Shown here in pieces: positions 15,985-25,513 of a DNA stretch of 36,904 nt. The notes under the pieces are model-generated. The model had not been told where the DNA came from. It saw only the letters and a program-made list of their open reading frames with translations, and searched no databases. Each line of letters opens with the position of its first letter. The stretch's first letter is position 1. This stretch comes from Clostridia bacterium (lineage in GTDB: Bacteria; Bacillota; Clostridia; Oscillospirales; RGIG5554), in the NCBI GenBank assembly GCA_017507855.1, contig JAFWAE010000032.1, positions 1 to 36,904 on the forward strand, given 5' to 3'. The translations under genes and the position numbers were made by a program.

Positions 15985-18546
15985 ATGCTGTCCCCCATGA
16001 TGCAGCAATATATGCAGATCAAGGAGCAATATCCGGATCACATCTTGTTTTTCCGTTTGGGAGACTTTTACGAGATGTTTTTTCAGGATGCCAAAATTGC
16101 CTCCCGGGAGCTGGATCTGACCTTGACCGCCCGCGATTGCGGTGAGGAGGAACGCGCACCCATGTGCGGCGTTCCCTTCCACAGCTACGAGGGTTACGTG
16201 GCCAGGCTGATCGACAAAGGCTTCAAGGTGGCCATTTGCGAGCAGACGGAAGACCCCTCCAAAACCAAAACCTTGGTTCGTCGGGAAGTGGTGCGCGTCA
16301 TCACCCCCGGCACCGTCATTGAAGACAGCATGCTTCCCGGTAGCCGCAACAGCTTTTTGGCCTCCATCTGCGAAAAGGACGGCGAGCTGGGCCTTTGCTT
16401 TGCCGATATTTCTACCGGCGAAATGTACGCCACAAGCCTGCAAGGGGAAGAGCGCTACACCGCTGCCGCCAACGAATTGGTCACCTTCCGCCCCCGCGAG
16501 GTGGTGACCGACCTATCCCAATTTCACTCGTTGTTTACGGTCCAGTCGGTGGGGAATGCCATGATCTCCTGCCTGGAAAGCGAATATTTTGACGCAAATC
16601 GCATTGCCCCCCGCCTGCCCGAGGGCTGCTCGGAAGCCCCCGCTGCCGCTGCGGCCGCCATTTGCGGTGCCGTGGAATACATTGAGTTGAACCAGCGCAC
16701 TCGCCTTCCCTTGCTGGATCGGTTGGTTTTTTATACCCCGGGCCAGTTTTTGGAGTTGGATGCCGCTTCCCGCCGCAATCTGGAGATCGTAGAGACCCTT
16801 CACGGCCGCGAGAAGAAGGGGACCCTCCTTTGGGTGCTGGATCGCACCTGCACCCCCATGGGTAGTCGCACCCTGACCAAATGGATCGAACAGCCCCTGA
16901 ACAATCTGCCTCGCATTCGCCGCCGCCATTGTGCCGTGGGCGAGCTGACCGAAAACATGATCCTGCGCGACCGCCTGCGCATTTTGCTGGATCCCATTCA
17001 CGATATGGAACGCTTGCTTTCCCGCGTCATCTGCCGAACGGCCAATGCCCGCGATCTGCAGGCCTTGGAGCGCTCTTTGGCGCCTCTGCCCGAACTGCGC
17101 GAGGTGCTGGAACCCTGTCAAAGCGCTCTGCTCAAAGAATTGCGCGAGGAGATCGACGGTCTGGAGGAATTGCAGGATCTTCTTTTGCGCGCCATTGCCG
17201 AAAAGCCCCCTGTGACAGTTCGCGAAGGTGGCCTGATCCGCAAAGGTTATCACGCCGAATTGGACGAAATGCGCCATTTGGTGGACGACAGCAATGCCAT
17301 TCTTTCCGAAATGGAGGCCCGCGAGCGCGAGGCTACGGGCATTAAAAACCTCCGCGTGACCTTTAACCGTGTCTTCGGCTATTTTATCGAGGTGACCAAA
17401 TCCAACCTGGATCAAGTCCCCCCCTCCTATATTCGCCGTCAGACCCTAACCAACTGTGAACGTTACATCACCCAGGAGCTGAAGGAACTGGAAACCAAGG
17501 TTCTGGATGCTCAAGATCGCATGCAGGGCATGGAATACGAGCTGTTTACCGCCCTTTGCGATACGGTGATCCAACATACTGCCCGTTTGCGGCGCACAGC
17601 CGTTGCCATTGGAGCCTTGGACGCTTTGCTCAGCTTTGCCAGCGTAGCCGAGGAGCGAAACTATACCATGCCCCAAATGGACAACAGCCGCACCCTGCGT
17701 ATTACGGAAGGCCGCCACCCCGTGGTGGAAGCCATGCAGCTAAGCTCCCTGTTCGTGCCAAACGACGTGTGTCTGGAGCCTAAGACCAGCCAACTGCTGT
17801 TGATCACCGGCCCCAACATGGCCGGAAAAAGCACCTACATGCGCCAGGTGGCTCTTATTGTGCTGATGGCGCAGGCAGGTAGCTTCGTGCCCGCCTCTTC
17901 CGCCCACATCGGCCTTTGCGACAAGATCTTTACCCGTATAGGTGCCTCCGATAATTTGGCCGCCGGCCAGTCCACCTTCATGGTGGAAATGACGGAGGTA
18001 GCTAATATTCTGCGCCATGCCACTCCCCAAAGCCTGCTCATTTTCGATGAGATCGGCCGCGGTACCAGCACCTTCGACGGAATGAGCATTGCCTGCGCGG
18101 TGGCCGAAGCCGTGGTCAAGCTGGGCTCCAAAGCTTTGTTTGCCACCCATTATCACGAGATCTGCTCCTTGGAAGACAAACTGGAGGGCGTGCTCAATTA
18201 CAATATCGCCGTGAAAAAGCGCGGGGACGATATTATCTTCCTGCGGCGCATCGTGCGCGGAGCAGCCTCAGCCAGTTACGGTATTGAAGTAGCCAAACTG
18301 GCAGGCGTACCCGACAAAGTCATCCGCCGTGCCAAAGAGGTATTGCAGGACTTGGAAAACGGCCGTGGCGCCTATACGCCCGCCTCCCCTTCCCCCTCAC
18401 GTGAACTGCCCCTGCAGGACCTGCAGGCTTTGGCTTTGCAGGAAGAGCTGGCCCAATTGCAACAAACGGATATCTCGGCCATGACTCCCATTGAGGCCAT
18501 GAATTACTTATATCAGCTTCAGCAAAAAATAAAAAGCTTTTCTTGA
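15985..18546 (+). CDS. mutS: DNA mismatch repair ATPase MutS
   Basis: An 853-residue mismatch sensor. The N-terminal mismatch-binding domain has the Phe-X-Glu motif at F28-Y-E30 (GDFYEMF). The core includes FGYFIEVTKSN. The ABC-type ATPase has Walker A GPNMAGKST (609-617), the signature region around DNLAAGQSTFMVEM, Walker B LLIFDEIGRGTSTFDG, and FATHYHE. Length is normal. AAGGAGGGG precedes the start. The 775-bp element lies immediately upstream, so transcription from the operon must cross it, or mutS may use a promoter brought by the element; no convincing outward promoter was seen. It acts with MutL (20312-22228). Confidence 0.98.
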   Translation: MLSPMMQQYMQIKEQYPDHILFFRLGDFYEMFFQDAKIASRELDLTLTARDCGEEERAPMCGVPFHSYEGYVARLIDKGFKVAICEQTEDPSKTKTLVRREVVRVITPGTVIEDSMLPGSRNSFLASICEKDGELGLCFADISTGEMYATSLQGEERYTAAANELVTFRPREVVTDLSQFHSLFTVQSVGNAMISCLESEYFDANRIAPRLPEGCSEAPAAAAAAICGAVEYIELNQRTRLPLLDRLVFYTPGQFLELDAASRRNLEIVETLHGREKKGTLLWVLDRTCTPMGSRTLTKWIEQPLNNLPRIRRRHCAVGELTENMILRDRLRILLDPIHDMERLLSRVICRTANARDLQALERSLAPLPELREVLEPCQSALLKELREEIDGLEELQDLLLRAIAEKPPVTVREGGLIRKGYHAELDEMRHLVDDSNAILSEMEAREREATGIKNLRVTFNRVFGYFIEVTKSNLDQVPPSYIRRQTLTNCERYITQELKELETKVLDAQDRMQGMEYELFTALCDTVIQHTARLRRTAVAIGALDALLSFASVAEERNYTMPQMDNSRTLRITEGRHPVVEAMQLSSLFVPNDVCLEPKTSQLLLITGPNMAGKSTYMRQVALIVLMAQAGSFVPASSAHIGLCDKIFTRIGASDNLAAGQSTFMVEMTEVANILRHATPQSLLIFDEIGRGTSTFDGMSIACAVAEAVVKLGSKALFATHYHEICSLEDKLEGVLNYNIAVKKRGDDIIFLRRIVRGAASASYGIEVAKLAGVPDKVIRRAKEVLQDLENGRGAYTPASPSPSRELPLQDLQALALQEELAQLQQTDISAMTPIEAMNYLYQLQQKIKSFS

Positions 18547-18562
18547 AAGGATGTCTTTTTCG

Positions 18563-20269
18563 GTGAACACGCATTTTGATCAGATGGCCTATTGCCGCCC
18601 TGATCCCCAGCAGATCCGCCTGCAGGCCTCAGCTTTTCTGGAAACCATGAAAAGCACCGACGATGCGGATGTGTTTGAGGATGCTTTCTACCGTTTTGAC
18701 ACCCTTTTGTCCCACGTAGACACCATGTACGCCCTCTGCTACGTGCGCCACACGGTGGATACCTCCGACGAATTTTACGACAAGGAAAACGACCTTTGGG
18801 ACGAAGAAACCCCGATTTACGAGGAACTGCACAACGCGTTGGCAAAGCTGATGCTTTCCTCCCCCCTGCGAGAGGAAATGGAAAAGCGCCTGCCCTTGCC
18901 CTATTTTCTGCGCGCTCAATGCGATGCACGCTGTTTTGACGAAAAGGTCGTGCCTCTGCTGCAAGAGGAAAACCGCCTTTGCAGCCGTTATGACAAGCTT
19001 TTGGCCTCTGCAGAGATCGAGTTGGACGGAAAGACCTACAACCTTTCCGGTCTTCGGGCCCTGACTCAGTCTGCCGACAGAGAAATGCGCCGCAAGGCCC
19101 ACGGAAAAATGGCAGACTTTTTCCTGCAAAACGAAACTGTCCTGGACGAGATCTTTGACCGCCTGGTGCAAGTACGCACGGCGGTGGCCCAAGGATTGGG
19201 GCTGAAGGACTTTACAGAGCTGGGCTATTTGCGCATGGGGCGTTTGGATTATGACCGACGGGACGTAGCCTACTATCGCAAGCAAGTGCTTGCACACGTG
19301 GTCCCCTTGGCCGAAAAGCTCTTTACTCGCCAAACAGAACGCCTGGGCTACGGAGAATTGCGCTATTACGACGAAAATTTCGAATTTTTATCCGGCAATC
19401 CCATGCCCCACGGCACGGCCGACCAATTGGTGGATGCCGCTCAGGAAATGTACGACAATATGAGCCCCCAAACGGGCGACTTTTTCCGTATGATGCGCCG
19501 TTGCGGACTGATGGACCTGGTCACCAAGCCCAAAAAGGCCGGGGGAGGCTATTGCATCACCCTTGCCGACTATAAGGTGCCCTTTATTTTTTCCAATTTC
19601 AACGGCACAGCGGCAGACGTGGACGTGCTGACCCACGAAGCCGGCCATGCCTTTCAGACCTATTGCTCCAATTTGGCCAATATCCGCCCGTCCGGTTGTA
19701 TGTCTCCCACCATGGAAAGCTGCGAGATCCATTCCATGAGCATGGAATTTTTGGCTTGGCCTTGGACGAAATTGTTTTTTGGCCCCGATACGGACAAATA
19801 TCATTTTCTTCATTTAAGCGCGGCCGTCAAGTTTATTCCCTACGGGGTGCTGGTAGACCATTTCCAACATGAGATCTACGCCAATCCCCAATGGACTCCC
19901 GCACAGCGCAAGACCTGCTGGCGTGAATTGGAGAAGCAGTACCTGCCCCATAAGGATTACCGCGGCTGCTCCCTGCTGGAACGGGGAGGCTGGTGGTTCC
20001 GCCAAAGCCATATCTTCACTTCCCCCTTCTATTATATCGACTATACCCTGGCCCAGGTATGCGCTCTGCAATTTTGGCAACGCGCACAGCAAAAGGATCC
20101 GCAAACCTGGCCCGATTACGTGCATCTTTGCTCTTTGGGAGGCACCAAGACCTTCCGCGATCTGCTGGCCGCCTCCCATTTAGACGATCCCTTTAAAGAA
20201 GGCTGCCTGCAACGCATTATGGACAGCGTTGCCGACTATTTAAACGGGGTGGACGACCGTTCTCTGTAA
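18563..20269 (+). CDS. M3-family oligoendopeptidase (PepF-like)
   Basis: A zinc metallopeptidase of about 568 residues, presumably cytoplasmic (no signal peptide), cleaving short peptides. The HExxH zinc motif is HEAGH in VLTHEAGHAFQ, followed by the third-ligand region SPTMESCEIHSMSMEFL. The C-terminal substrate region contains RQSHIFTSPFYYIDYTLAQ, typical of M3 oligoendopeptidases. I choose GTG at 18563: the ATG at 18551 abuts the only ribosome binding site (GAAAGG) with no spacing, and the family normally begins close to this point (THFDQMAYCRPD). It follows mutS closely and lies between mutS and mutL, an unusual insertion of a peptidase in the repair pair. Confidence 0.92.
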   Translation: MNTHFDQMAYCRPDPQQIRLQASAFLETMKSTDDADVFEDAFYRFDTLLSHVDTMYALCYVRHTVDTSDEFYDKENDLWDEETPIYEELHNALAKLMLSSPLREEMEKRLPLPYFLRAQCDARCFDEKVVPLLQEENRLCSRYDKLLASAEIELDGKTYNLSGLRALTQSADREMRRKAHGKMADFFLQNETVLDEIFDRLVQVRTAVAQGLGLKDFTELGYLRMGRLDYDRRDVAYYRKQVLAHVVPLAEKLFTRQTERLGYGELRYYDENFEFLSGNPMPHGTADQLVDAAQEMYDNMSPQTGDFFRMMRRCGLMDLVTKPKKAGGGYCITLADYKVPFIFSNFNGTAADVDVLTHEAGHAFQTYCSNLANIRPSGCMSPTMESCEIHSMSMEFLAWPWTKLFFGPDTDKYHFLHLSAAVKFIPYGVLVDHFQHEIYANPQWTPAQRKTCWRELEKQYLPHKDYRGCSLLERGGWWFRQSHIFTSPFYYIDYTLAQVCALQFWQRAQQKDPQTWPDYVHLCSLGGTKTFRDLLAASHLDDPFKEGCLQRIMDSVADYLNGVDDRSL

Positions 20270-20311
20270 AAGTGCCTACCCCTACCCCGCAATTTTTTAA
20301 GGAGGTGCCAA

Positions 20312-22228
20312 ATGCCCACCGTACAGCTGTTAGACCCCCAGGTATCCAACCTGATCGCCGCAGGCGAAGTGGTGGAGCGTCCCGCTTCGGTTTTAAAAGA
20401 GCTGCTGGAAAACGCCATAGATGCCGGTGCCGACACCGTAACGGCCGAGATCCAAAACGGCGGGGCCTTACTCATCCGCGTGACAGACAACGGTTGCGGC
20501 ATGACCGAGCAGGACGTGCAGACAGCCTTGCTTCGTCACGCTACCAGTAAGATCAGCCGTGCTTCCGATCTGGATGCCATCGCCACCCTGGGATTCCGCG
20601 GTGAAGCGTTGGCCGCTATTTCCTCCGTTTCCAAACTGCAAATTCTCACCCGTACGGCGCAGGACGAATTTGGGGTAAACCTGACCTGTGACGGCGGAGA
20701 GGCTCCCCATACCGAGCGCACCGGATGCCCTGTAGGCACCAGCGTAATGGTGCGAGAGCTGTTTTTCAACACACCTGCACGGCGCAAATTTTTGAAAAAG
20801 GACAGCACCGAAGCCGCCGCCTGCCTGACGGTCTGCGAGCGTTTGGCCTTGGCCAACCCCTCCCTTTCCCTTCGCCTGATTCAGGACGGCCGTACCCGTT
20901 TACATACTCCCGGAGACGGCCAGCTGCTTAACGCTGTGTACGCCGTATTCGGCCGCGACTTTGCCTCCTCCCTGTATCCGGTTGAAGGAGAACACCGCGG
21001 CATTAAAATTTCCGGCTTCGTTTCCACCCCCACGGGAGCCCGTTCCACCCGTTCTCATCAATGCTTTTTTGTCAACGGGCGCTATATTCGCTCCCGTACC
21101 TTCATGTTTGCCTTGGAGGAAGCGTTCAAGGGAATCATTCCCGGCGACCGCTATCCCGCCTGCGTACTGCACGCCTCCATCGACCTGGCTTCGGTGGATG
21201 TAAACGTACATCCCACCAAGACGGAGCTTCGCTTTGCCGACGAACGCAGTGCTTTTGACAGCGTTTATTACGCTGTTCGCAGTGCCTTGAGTGCTTCTGC
21301 CAAACCGGCTTCCTTTGCCTTGGATACCCGCCGCGAGGCATTGAAAATTTTGCAGACCCCTGCCCAGGATCCCAAGGCTGTTCAACAGCACCTGGAAGAG
21401 ATCAAAAAAAAGCCTGCCCCCTACCGCCCCGGCGGTTATGGGGAAAGCTTTTCCGTCAAGCAAAGTGCCCAGCCTGCGGTAGCTGCCTATATGGCTTCCT
21501 ACGCTCCGCCCCCTGCGCGACCCGTTTATAATGCCCCGGCACCAAGTTCCAAGACAGCAGAACGCCTGCATGTTTTTGATTCTACCCCCATTGCCGAGCC
21601 TATACCTGCAGCTGCCCCTACTGCCGAACCGACCCCTTGCGAAGTTCCCAAAGAGCGCCCCTTCACCGTATTGGGGGAAGCCTTTTCTACCTATGTATTC
21701 GCCCAGGTAGAGGAGGAAATATGGGTCATTGACAAACATGCTGCTCACGAACGGATCATCTACGAACGCCTGCTTGCCCGCAGACGCACGGAAAAAACCG
21801 CTTCTCAGGTACTGCTGCAACCGGTTCCCGTACGCTTGACGGCGGCCCAGTATGCCGTATACGAAGATTTTGCCTCTTTTTTTGCCGAAAGCGGTTTTGA
21901 ATGCGATGCCTTTGGCCAGGACACATTGGCTGTCAGAAGCATTCCCGAGGAATTGACGGGCACGGATATCGGCTCCCTGATCCCCGAAATGCTGGAGCAA
22001 CTGACGGTGCGTCAAAGTCAGGCCGTGCGCGAAAGCCTGACCGAGCGGGCCCTGTTTACTGCCGCCTGCAAAGCGGCCATCAAGGGCGGCCATGTCTATA
22101 CCTCCTGCCATCTTCAGGAGCTGGTCAAGGAACTGTGCAAAAACCCCGCCTTGCAGCAATGCCCTCACGGCAGACCCACTTATTTCGTTTTGACCAAACG
22201 GGATTTCGAAAAACAATTTAAACGATGA
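20312..22228 (+). CDS. mutL: DNA mismatch repair protein MutL
   Basis: A 638-residue GHKL ATPase and nicking endonuclease linking MutS to downstream repair. The N-terminal motifs are ELLENAIDAGA, DNGCGM, and GFRGEALAAISSV. A Pro/Ala-rich linker spans about residues 355-445. The C-terminal domain has the metal-binding endonuclease motif in the variant DKHAAHERIIYE (from D474; Lys replaces the usual Gln) and CPHGRP at 617-622, so it should have latent endonuclease activity, as in organisms lacking MutH. AAGGAGG precedes the start. Its last 4 bases overlap miaA. Confidence 0.97.
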   Translation: MPTVQLLDPQVSNLIAAGEVVERPASVLKELLENAIDAGADTVTAEIQNGGALLIRVTDNGCGMTEQDVQTALLRHATSKISRASDLDAIATLGFRGEALAAISSVSKLQILTRTAQDEFGVNLTCDGGEAPHTERTGCPVGTSVMVRELFFNTPARRKFLKKDSTEAAACLTVCERLALANPSLSLRLIQDGRTRLHTPGDGQLLNAVYAVFGRDFASSLYPVEGEHRGIKISGFVSTPTGARSTRSHQCFFVNGRYIRSRTFMFALEEAFKGIIPGDRYPACVLHASIDLASVDVNVHPTKTELRFADERSAFDSVYYAVRSALSASAKPASFALDTRREALKILQTPAQDPKAVQQHLEEIKKKPAPYRPGGYGESFSVKQSAQPAVAAYMASYAPPPARPVYNAPAPSSKTAERLHVFDSTPIAEPIPAAAPTAEPTPCEVPKERPFTVLGEAFSTYVFAQVEEEIWVIDKHAAHERIIYERLLARRRTEKTASQVLLQPVPVRLTAAQYAVYEDFASFFAESGFECDAFGQDTLAVRSIPEELTGTDIGSLIPEMLEQLTVRQSQAVRESLTERALFTAACKAAIKGGHVYTSCHLQELVKELCKNPALQQCPHGRPTYFVLTKRDFEKQFKR

Positions 22229-23148
22229 ATAAAACACGCTGTTTATGTATTTGCGGCCCCACCGCCTCGGGGAAGACCTCTTTAGCTATTGAATTGGCCA
22301 AGCGACTTAACGGCGAGATCATTTCGGCCGACTCTATGCAGATCTATCGGGGACTCCCCATTTCTACGGCCCAACCCACAGTCTCGGAAATGCAGGAGGT
22401 TCCCCATCACCTCATCGGATTTTTGGATCCCTGCGAACCCTTTTCGGCCGCGCGGTACGTGGAATTGGCCACCCCCCTGGTACAGCAGCTCCACGAAAAA
22501 GGAAAGCTCCCCATTTTATGTGGGGGCACGGGCTGGTACATGCGCGCTTTGCTGGAAGGACGCAGCTTTGGTGAAGATCTTCCCGATCCCCGTTTGCGGG
22601 CTGAACTAAACGAAATGCCCGCCCTGCAATTATACGAAAAGCTACAGCAAATCGACCCTGTACGCGCCGCCCAACTGCACCCCAACGATAAAAAAAGGGT
22701 GTGCCGTGCCGTGGAGCAATTTTATCAAACGGGCAAGACACCCACGCAATTGCTGGAAGAAAGTGTCCCCGGGGAAAGCCCCTACGATGCGCTGCTCCTT
22801 TGTTTAAACTTTCATGACCGGCAAAAGCTTTACGACCGCATCGGTCTGCGGGCACAAGCCATGCTACAAGACGGTCTTTGCGAGGAGATCCGCCTTTTTT
22901 GGCAAAACTATGAGGGCACGGGCACAGCCGCTCAGGCCATCGGTCCCAAGGAATTGCTCCCCTGGATAAAGGGAGAATGCTCCCTGGAAGAGGCGATGGA
23001 GGTCCTTTGCCGCGAAACACGCCGCTATGCCAAGCGTCAGCTGACCTGGCTCCGCTCTCAAAAAGACGCCGTACAGCTGTTTGTTGACGGCCAAACGCCT
23101 CCGTTACAGCAGACAATGGAAATTTTAAAGGAAAGGAATTGGAACTGA
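22225..23148 (+). CDS. miaA: tRNA dimethylallyltransferase MiaA
   Basis: A 307-residue enzyme transferring a dimethylallyl group to A37 of tRNAs reading U-starting codons, making the substrate of MiaB. The P-loop is GPTASGKTSLA; other motifs are EIISADSMQIYRGL, HHLIGFLDP, CGGTGWYMRALLEG and, near the end, RYAKRQLTWLR. It overlaps mutL by ATGA and the next gene by 10 bases, so translation is coupled. Length is normal. Confidence 0.97.
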   Translation: MNKTRCLCICGPTASGKTSLAIELAKRLNGEIISADSMQIYRGLPISTAQPTVSEMQEVPHHLIGFLDPCEPFSAARYVELATPLVQQLHEKGKLPILCGGTGWYMRALLEGRSFGEDLPDPRLRAELNEMPALQLYEKLQQIDPVRAAQLHPNDKKRVCRAVEQFYQTGKTPTQLLEESVPGESPYDALLLCLNFHDRQKLYDRIGLRAQAMLQDGLCEEIRLFWQNYEGTGTAAQAIGPKELLPWIKGECSLEEAMEVLCRETRRYAKRQLTWLRSQKDAVQLFVDGQTPPLQQTMEILKERNWN

Positions 23149-24362
23149 CCGTGCGACCTTTGACCAAAACCGTACTGGCTCTTCTATTGGCCGCAGGGCT
23201 GATCTTTGTGGGCTATCAGGTCTCCGTGGCCGTAGATCCCGGCTTGCAAACGCTGAAGGCTCTATACGCCACCGTAAATGACAGCCAGATCACAGACGGT
23301 TTTGTGGTGCGTCGCGAATCGGTTTTGACCGCTAATGCCGTCAGTGTCAGCTGTGTGTACGAAAACGGCGAGCGGGTATCCAAGAACAGTGTCCTGGCTT
23401 ATATATACGATTCCCACGTCAACAGCGACCTGTACGCCGAGATTCGTTCCTTGGATCGGCGCATTGACGAGTTGAACGAGGTGATGGCAGAGCGCCATTC
23501 CCTTTCCGGCAACCTAACCGCCCTTTACAGCGAGATCCGCACCCAACGCCGGGCCTTGGCTCTGCTGGGGCAATGCGGTGTGCGGACAGAGGTGGACGAG
23601 GCTACCGATGAATTGCGCACGTTGCTGAATAAAAAGGCTGTTATTTTGGACAGCACCGTGGACTATACCCCTGTGATCCAAGATCTAAAAGCCGAAAAAA
23701 AGCAACTGGAAAAGCAGGCCTCCTCCTACAGCGCCAGAGTCTTGGCCCCTCAAGCCGGCTATTTTTCTTCCCTGACAGACGGATTCGAATCCCTGCTGAT
23801 TCCTGAAGATCTGGACACCCTGACCCCTGCCGATCTTGATACCCTGCGCACGCTGCAGCCCGCTCCGACTGCCAATGCAGTAGGAAAGATCGTCACCGAC
23901 TACGAATGGTACTTCGTTTGCAACGTAGACGCAAAATGGGCCGAAAGATTGAACGTAGGCTCCCTGATGACGCTGAATTTTTCCGTGGATGGAATGACCT
24001 CACTGAAGGGGCGCCTGCGTTCCCTGTCTGCCCCCGAAGACGGCCTGCAAACGGCGGTGTTCTCCTTGACCACCCTGCACGACTCCTTTTGCGATGCCCG
24101 CCGCGTCACCTGTGAGGTCGTCTATAAAAGCTACACGGGCTTCCGCGTGCCCCAAAACTCCCTGCGCATGCTGGAAGGAGTCACGGGTGTCTACATTCTG
24201 CGAGGCAGTCTGGTGGAATTTCGTGCCGTCACTCCCACCCTGTACAAGGACGATTTCGTCATCGTGCGGGATCTTTCGGATGCCTCCTCTAAAAATCTTT
24301 CCCTGTACGACGAGATCATTTACGGAGGGAAAAATCTATACGTAGGAAAAGTGATCAAATGA
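23139..24362 (+). CDS. HlyD-like membrane-anchored adaptor protein
   Basis: A 407-residue protein resembling HlyD/RND-type membrane fusion proteins. One N-terminal transmembrane helix (about 10-29, TVLALLLAAGLIFVGYQV) is followed by a beta barrel-sandwich half (GFVVRRESVLTAN...ENGERVSKNSVLAYIYD), a helical hairpin (about 95-200, rich in charged residues) and the second half. No transporter ATPase or permease is adjacent. The start is TTG at 23139, 7 bases after AAAGG; GTG at 23151 is an alternative. Its place directly ahead of ylmE-sepF-yggT suggests a cell-envelope or division role; this is inferred. Exact function is unknown. Confidence 0.75.
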   Translation: MELTVRPLTKTVLALLLAAGLIFVGYQVSVAVDPGLQTLKALYATVNDSQITDGFVVRRESVLTANAVSVSCVYENGERVSKNSVLAYIYDSHVNSDLYAEIRSLDRRIDELNEVMAERHSLSGNLTALYSEIRTQRRALALLGQCGVRTEVDEATDELRTLLNKKAVILDSTVDYTPVIQDLKAEKKQLEKQASSYSARVLAPQAGYFSSLTDGFESLLIPEDLDTLTPADLDTLRTLQPAPTANAVGKIVTDYEWYFVCNVDAKWAERLNVGSLMTLNFSVDGMTSLKGRLRSLSAPEDGLQTAVFSLTTLHDSFCDARRVTCEVVYKSYTGFRVPQNSLRMLEGVTGVYILRGSLVEFRAVTPTLYKDDFVIVRDLSDASSKNLSLYDEIIYGGKNLYVGKVIK

Positions 24363-25069
24363 GTATTGCCGAAAATATTCAAGCCGCGCAAAGGCGGATA
24401 CGGCAGGCGCAAAGTCGTTCCTCTTCTCCCCCCAAGGAGGTGCGTCTGATGGCCGTTACCAAAACCGTGGAACCGCAGCGCATTAACGAAGCCATTGCCG
24501 CCGGTATAAACCTCATCGGAGAAAACCGCGTACAGGAATTGCTGGCTAAGTACGACCGGTTGCATTTGGATGGGGTGGAGGTACATTTGATCGGTCATTT
24601 GCAGCGAAACAAAGTAAAATACATCATCGACAAAGTGGATATGATCCAATCTGTAGACAGTCTGGCCTTAGCCGAGGAGATCGAACGCCGCGCCGCTGTC
24701 TGCCAAAAGGTCATGCCTGTGTTGGTGGAAGTCCATATGGGAAACGAGGAAAGCAAATTCGGGGTGGAGCCCCAAGACCTGCCCGACTTGCTAAAGCAGA
24801 TGGCCCTACTTCCTCATATTGCCGTTCGCGGATTGATGACGGTCCCCCCTCCCTGCCCCGATCACGAGCAGGCAAAAAAACTTTTTTCGCAATTTTACGC
24901 TCTGTTTCTTGACATTCGCGCTCAAAACCTTCATAATATAAGTATGGAGATCTGCTCTATGGGTATGTCCGGCGATTTTGAAGCCGCCGTAGAGGAAGGC
25001 TCCAACCTGATTCGCTTAGGAACCGCTCTTTTCGGAGCCAGGAATTATCAACCAATAAAAGGAGAATGA
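24359..25069 (+). CDS. YggS/YlmE family PLP-binding homeostasis protein
   Basis: A 236-residue single-domain alanine-racemase-fold protein that binds pyridoxal phosphate and buffers PLP and amino-acid pools. It has no known catalytic activity. Motifs: the PLP Lys in MAVTKTV, GENRVQE, HLIGHLQRNK, and SMGMSGDFEAAVEEGSNLIRLGTALFG. It overlaps the preceding adaptor gene by ATGA and precedes sepF, the standard ylmE-sepF-ylmG order of Firmicutes. Confidence 0.96.
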   Translation: MSIAENIQAAQRRIRQAQSRSSSPPKEVRLMAVTKTVEPQRINEAIAAGINLIGENRVQELLAKYDRLHLDGVEVHLIGHLQRNKVKYIIDKVDMIQSVDSLALAEEIERRAAVCQKVMPVLVEVHMGNEESKFGVEPQDLPDLLKQMALLPHIAVRGLMTVPPPCPDHEQAKKLFSQFYALFLDIRAQNLHNISMEICSMGMSGDFEAAVEEGSNLIRLGTALFGARNYQPIKGE

Positions 25070-25071
25070 AC

Positions 25072-25509
25072 ATGGCAGGAAAATTTGCCGATTGGATCAA
25101 AGGACGCAACTACGACGATTACGATGATTACGACGACATGGACAACGAAGGGATGGACGAATCCGAAGAGGACGCCGAGCCCGCTCCCCGTCGCCGAAAT
25201 CGCAATTCTCAGCCCATGGGCCAGGATAATTCCGCCTCTTTGCAAGTGGTGGTCATGAAGCCCGAGCATTACGAAAACGTAAAAGAAATCGCCAACCACC
25301 TGTTGGCTCGCAAGACCGTACTGCTGAACCTGGAACGCGCTAACCGAGACACCGCTCGCCGTTTGGTGGACTTTTTGGCTGGTGTAGCCTTTGCCATCGG
25401 CGGCCAGTTGAACCGTGTAGCCGACAACAACTTCATCATCACGCCCCGAAACGTGGACGTGGCCGGCGATAACGAACTGGCTGAAGACAGCTTCAGCTCG
25501 GAGTATTAA
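25072..25509 (+). CDS. sepF: Cell division protein SepF
   Basis: A 145-residue protein that polymerises into arcs, tethers FtsZ to the membrane and supports septum formation. The N-terminal segment MAGKFADWIKGR is the amphipathic membrane-targeting helix. An Asp/Tyr-rich linker (DDYDDYDDMD) follows, then the SepF core (VVVMKPEHYENVKEIANHLL, then GVAFAIGGQLNRVADNNFIITP). An ATG at 25066 overlaps the ylmE stop but lies only about one base past the AAGGAG motif; the second ATG at 25072 has proper spacing. Confidence 0.97.
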   Translation: MAGKFADWIKGRNYDDYDDYDDMDNEGMDESEEDAEPAPRRRNRNSQPMGQDNSASLQVVVMKPEHYENVKEIANHLLARKTVLLNLERANRDTARRLVDFLAGVAFAIGGQLNRVADNNFIITPRNVDVAGDNELAEDSFSSEY

Positions 25510-25513
25510 AACG

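Noticed and set aside
20900-22237. A 445-codon minus-strand frame over mutL
   Set aside because: The plus-strand frame has all MutL motifs; the antisense frame is a codon-usage shadow.
25114-25145. Short GAT/TAC-type repeat in sepF as a possible variable microsatellite
   Set aside because: It encodes the acidic linker normally found in SepF and is too short and irregular to suggest slippage.
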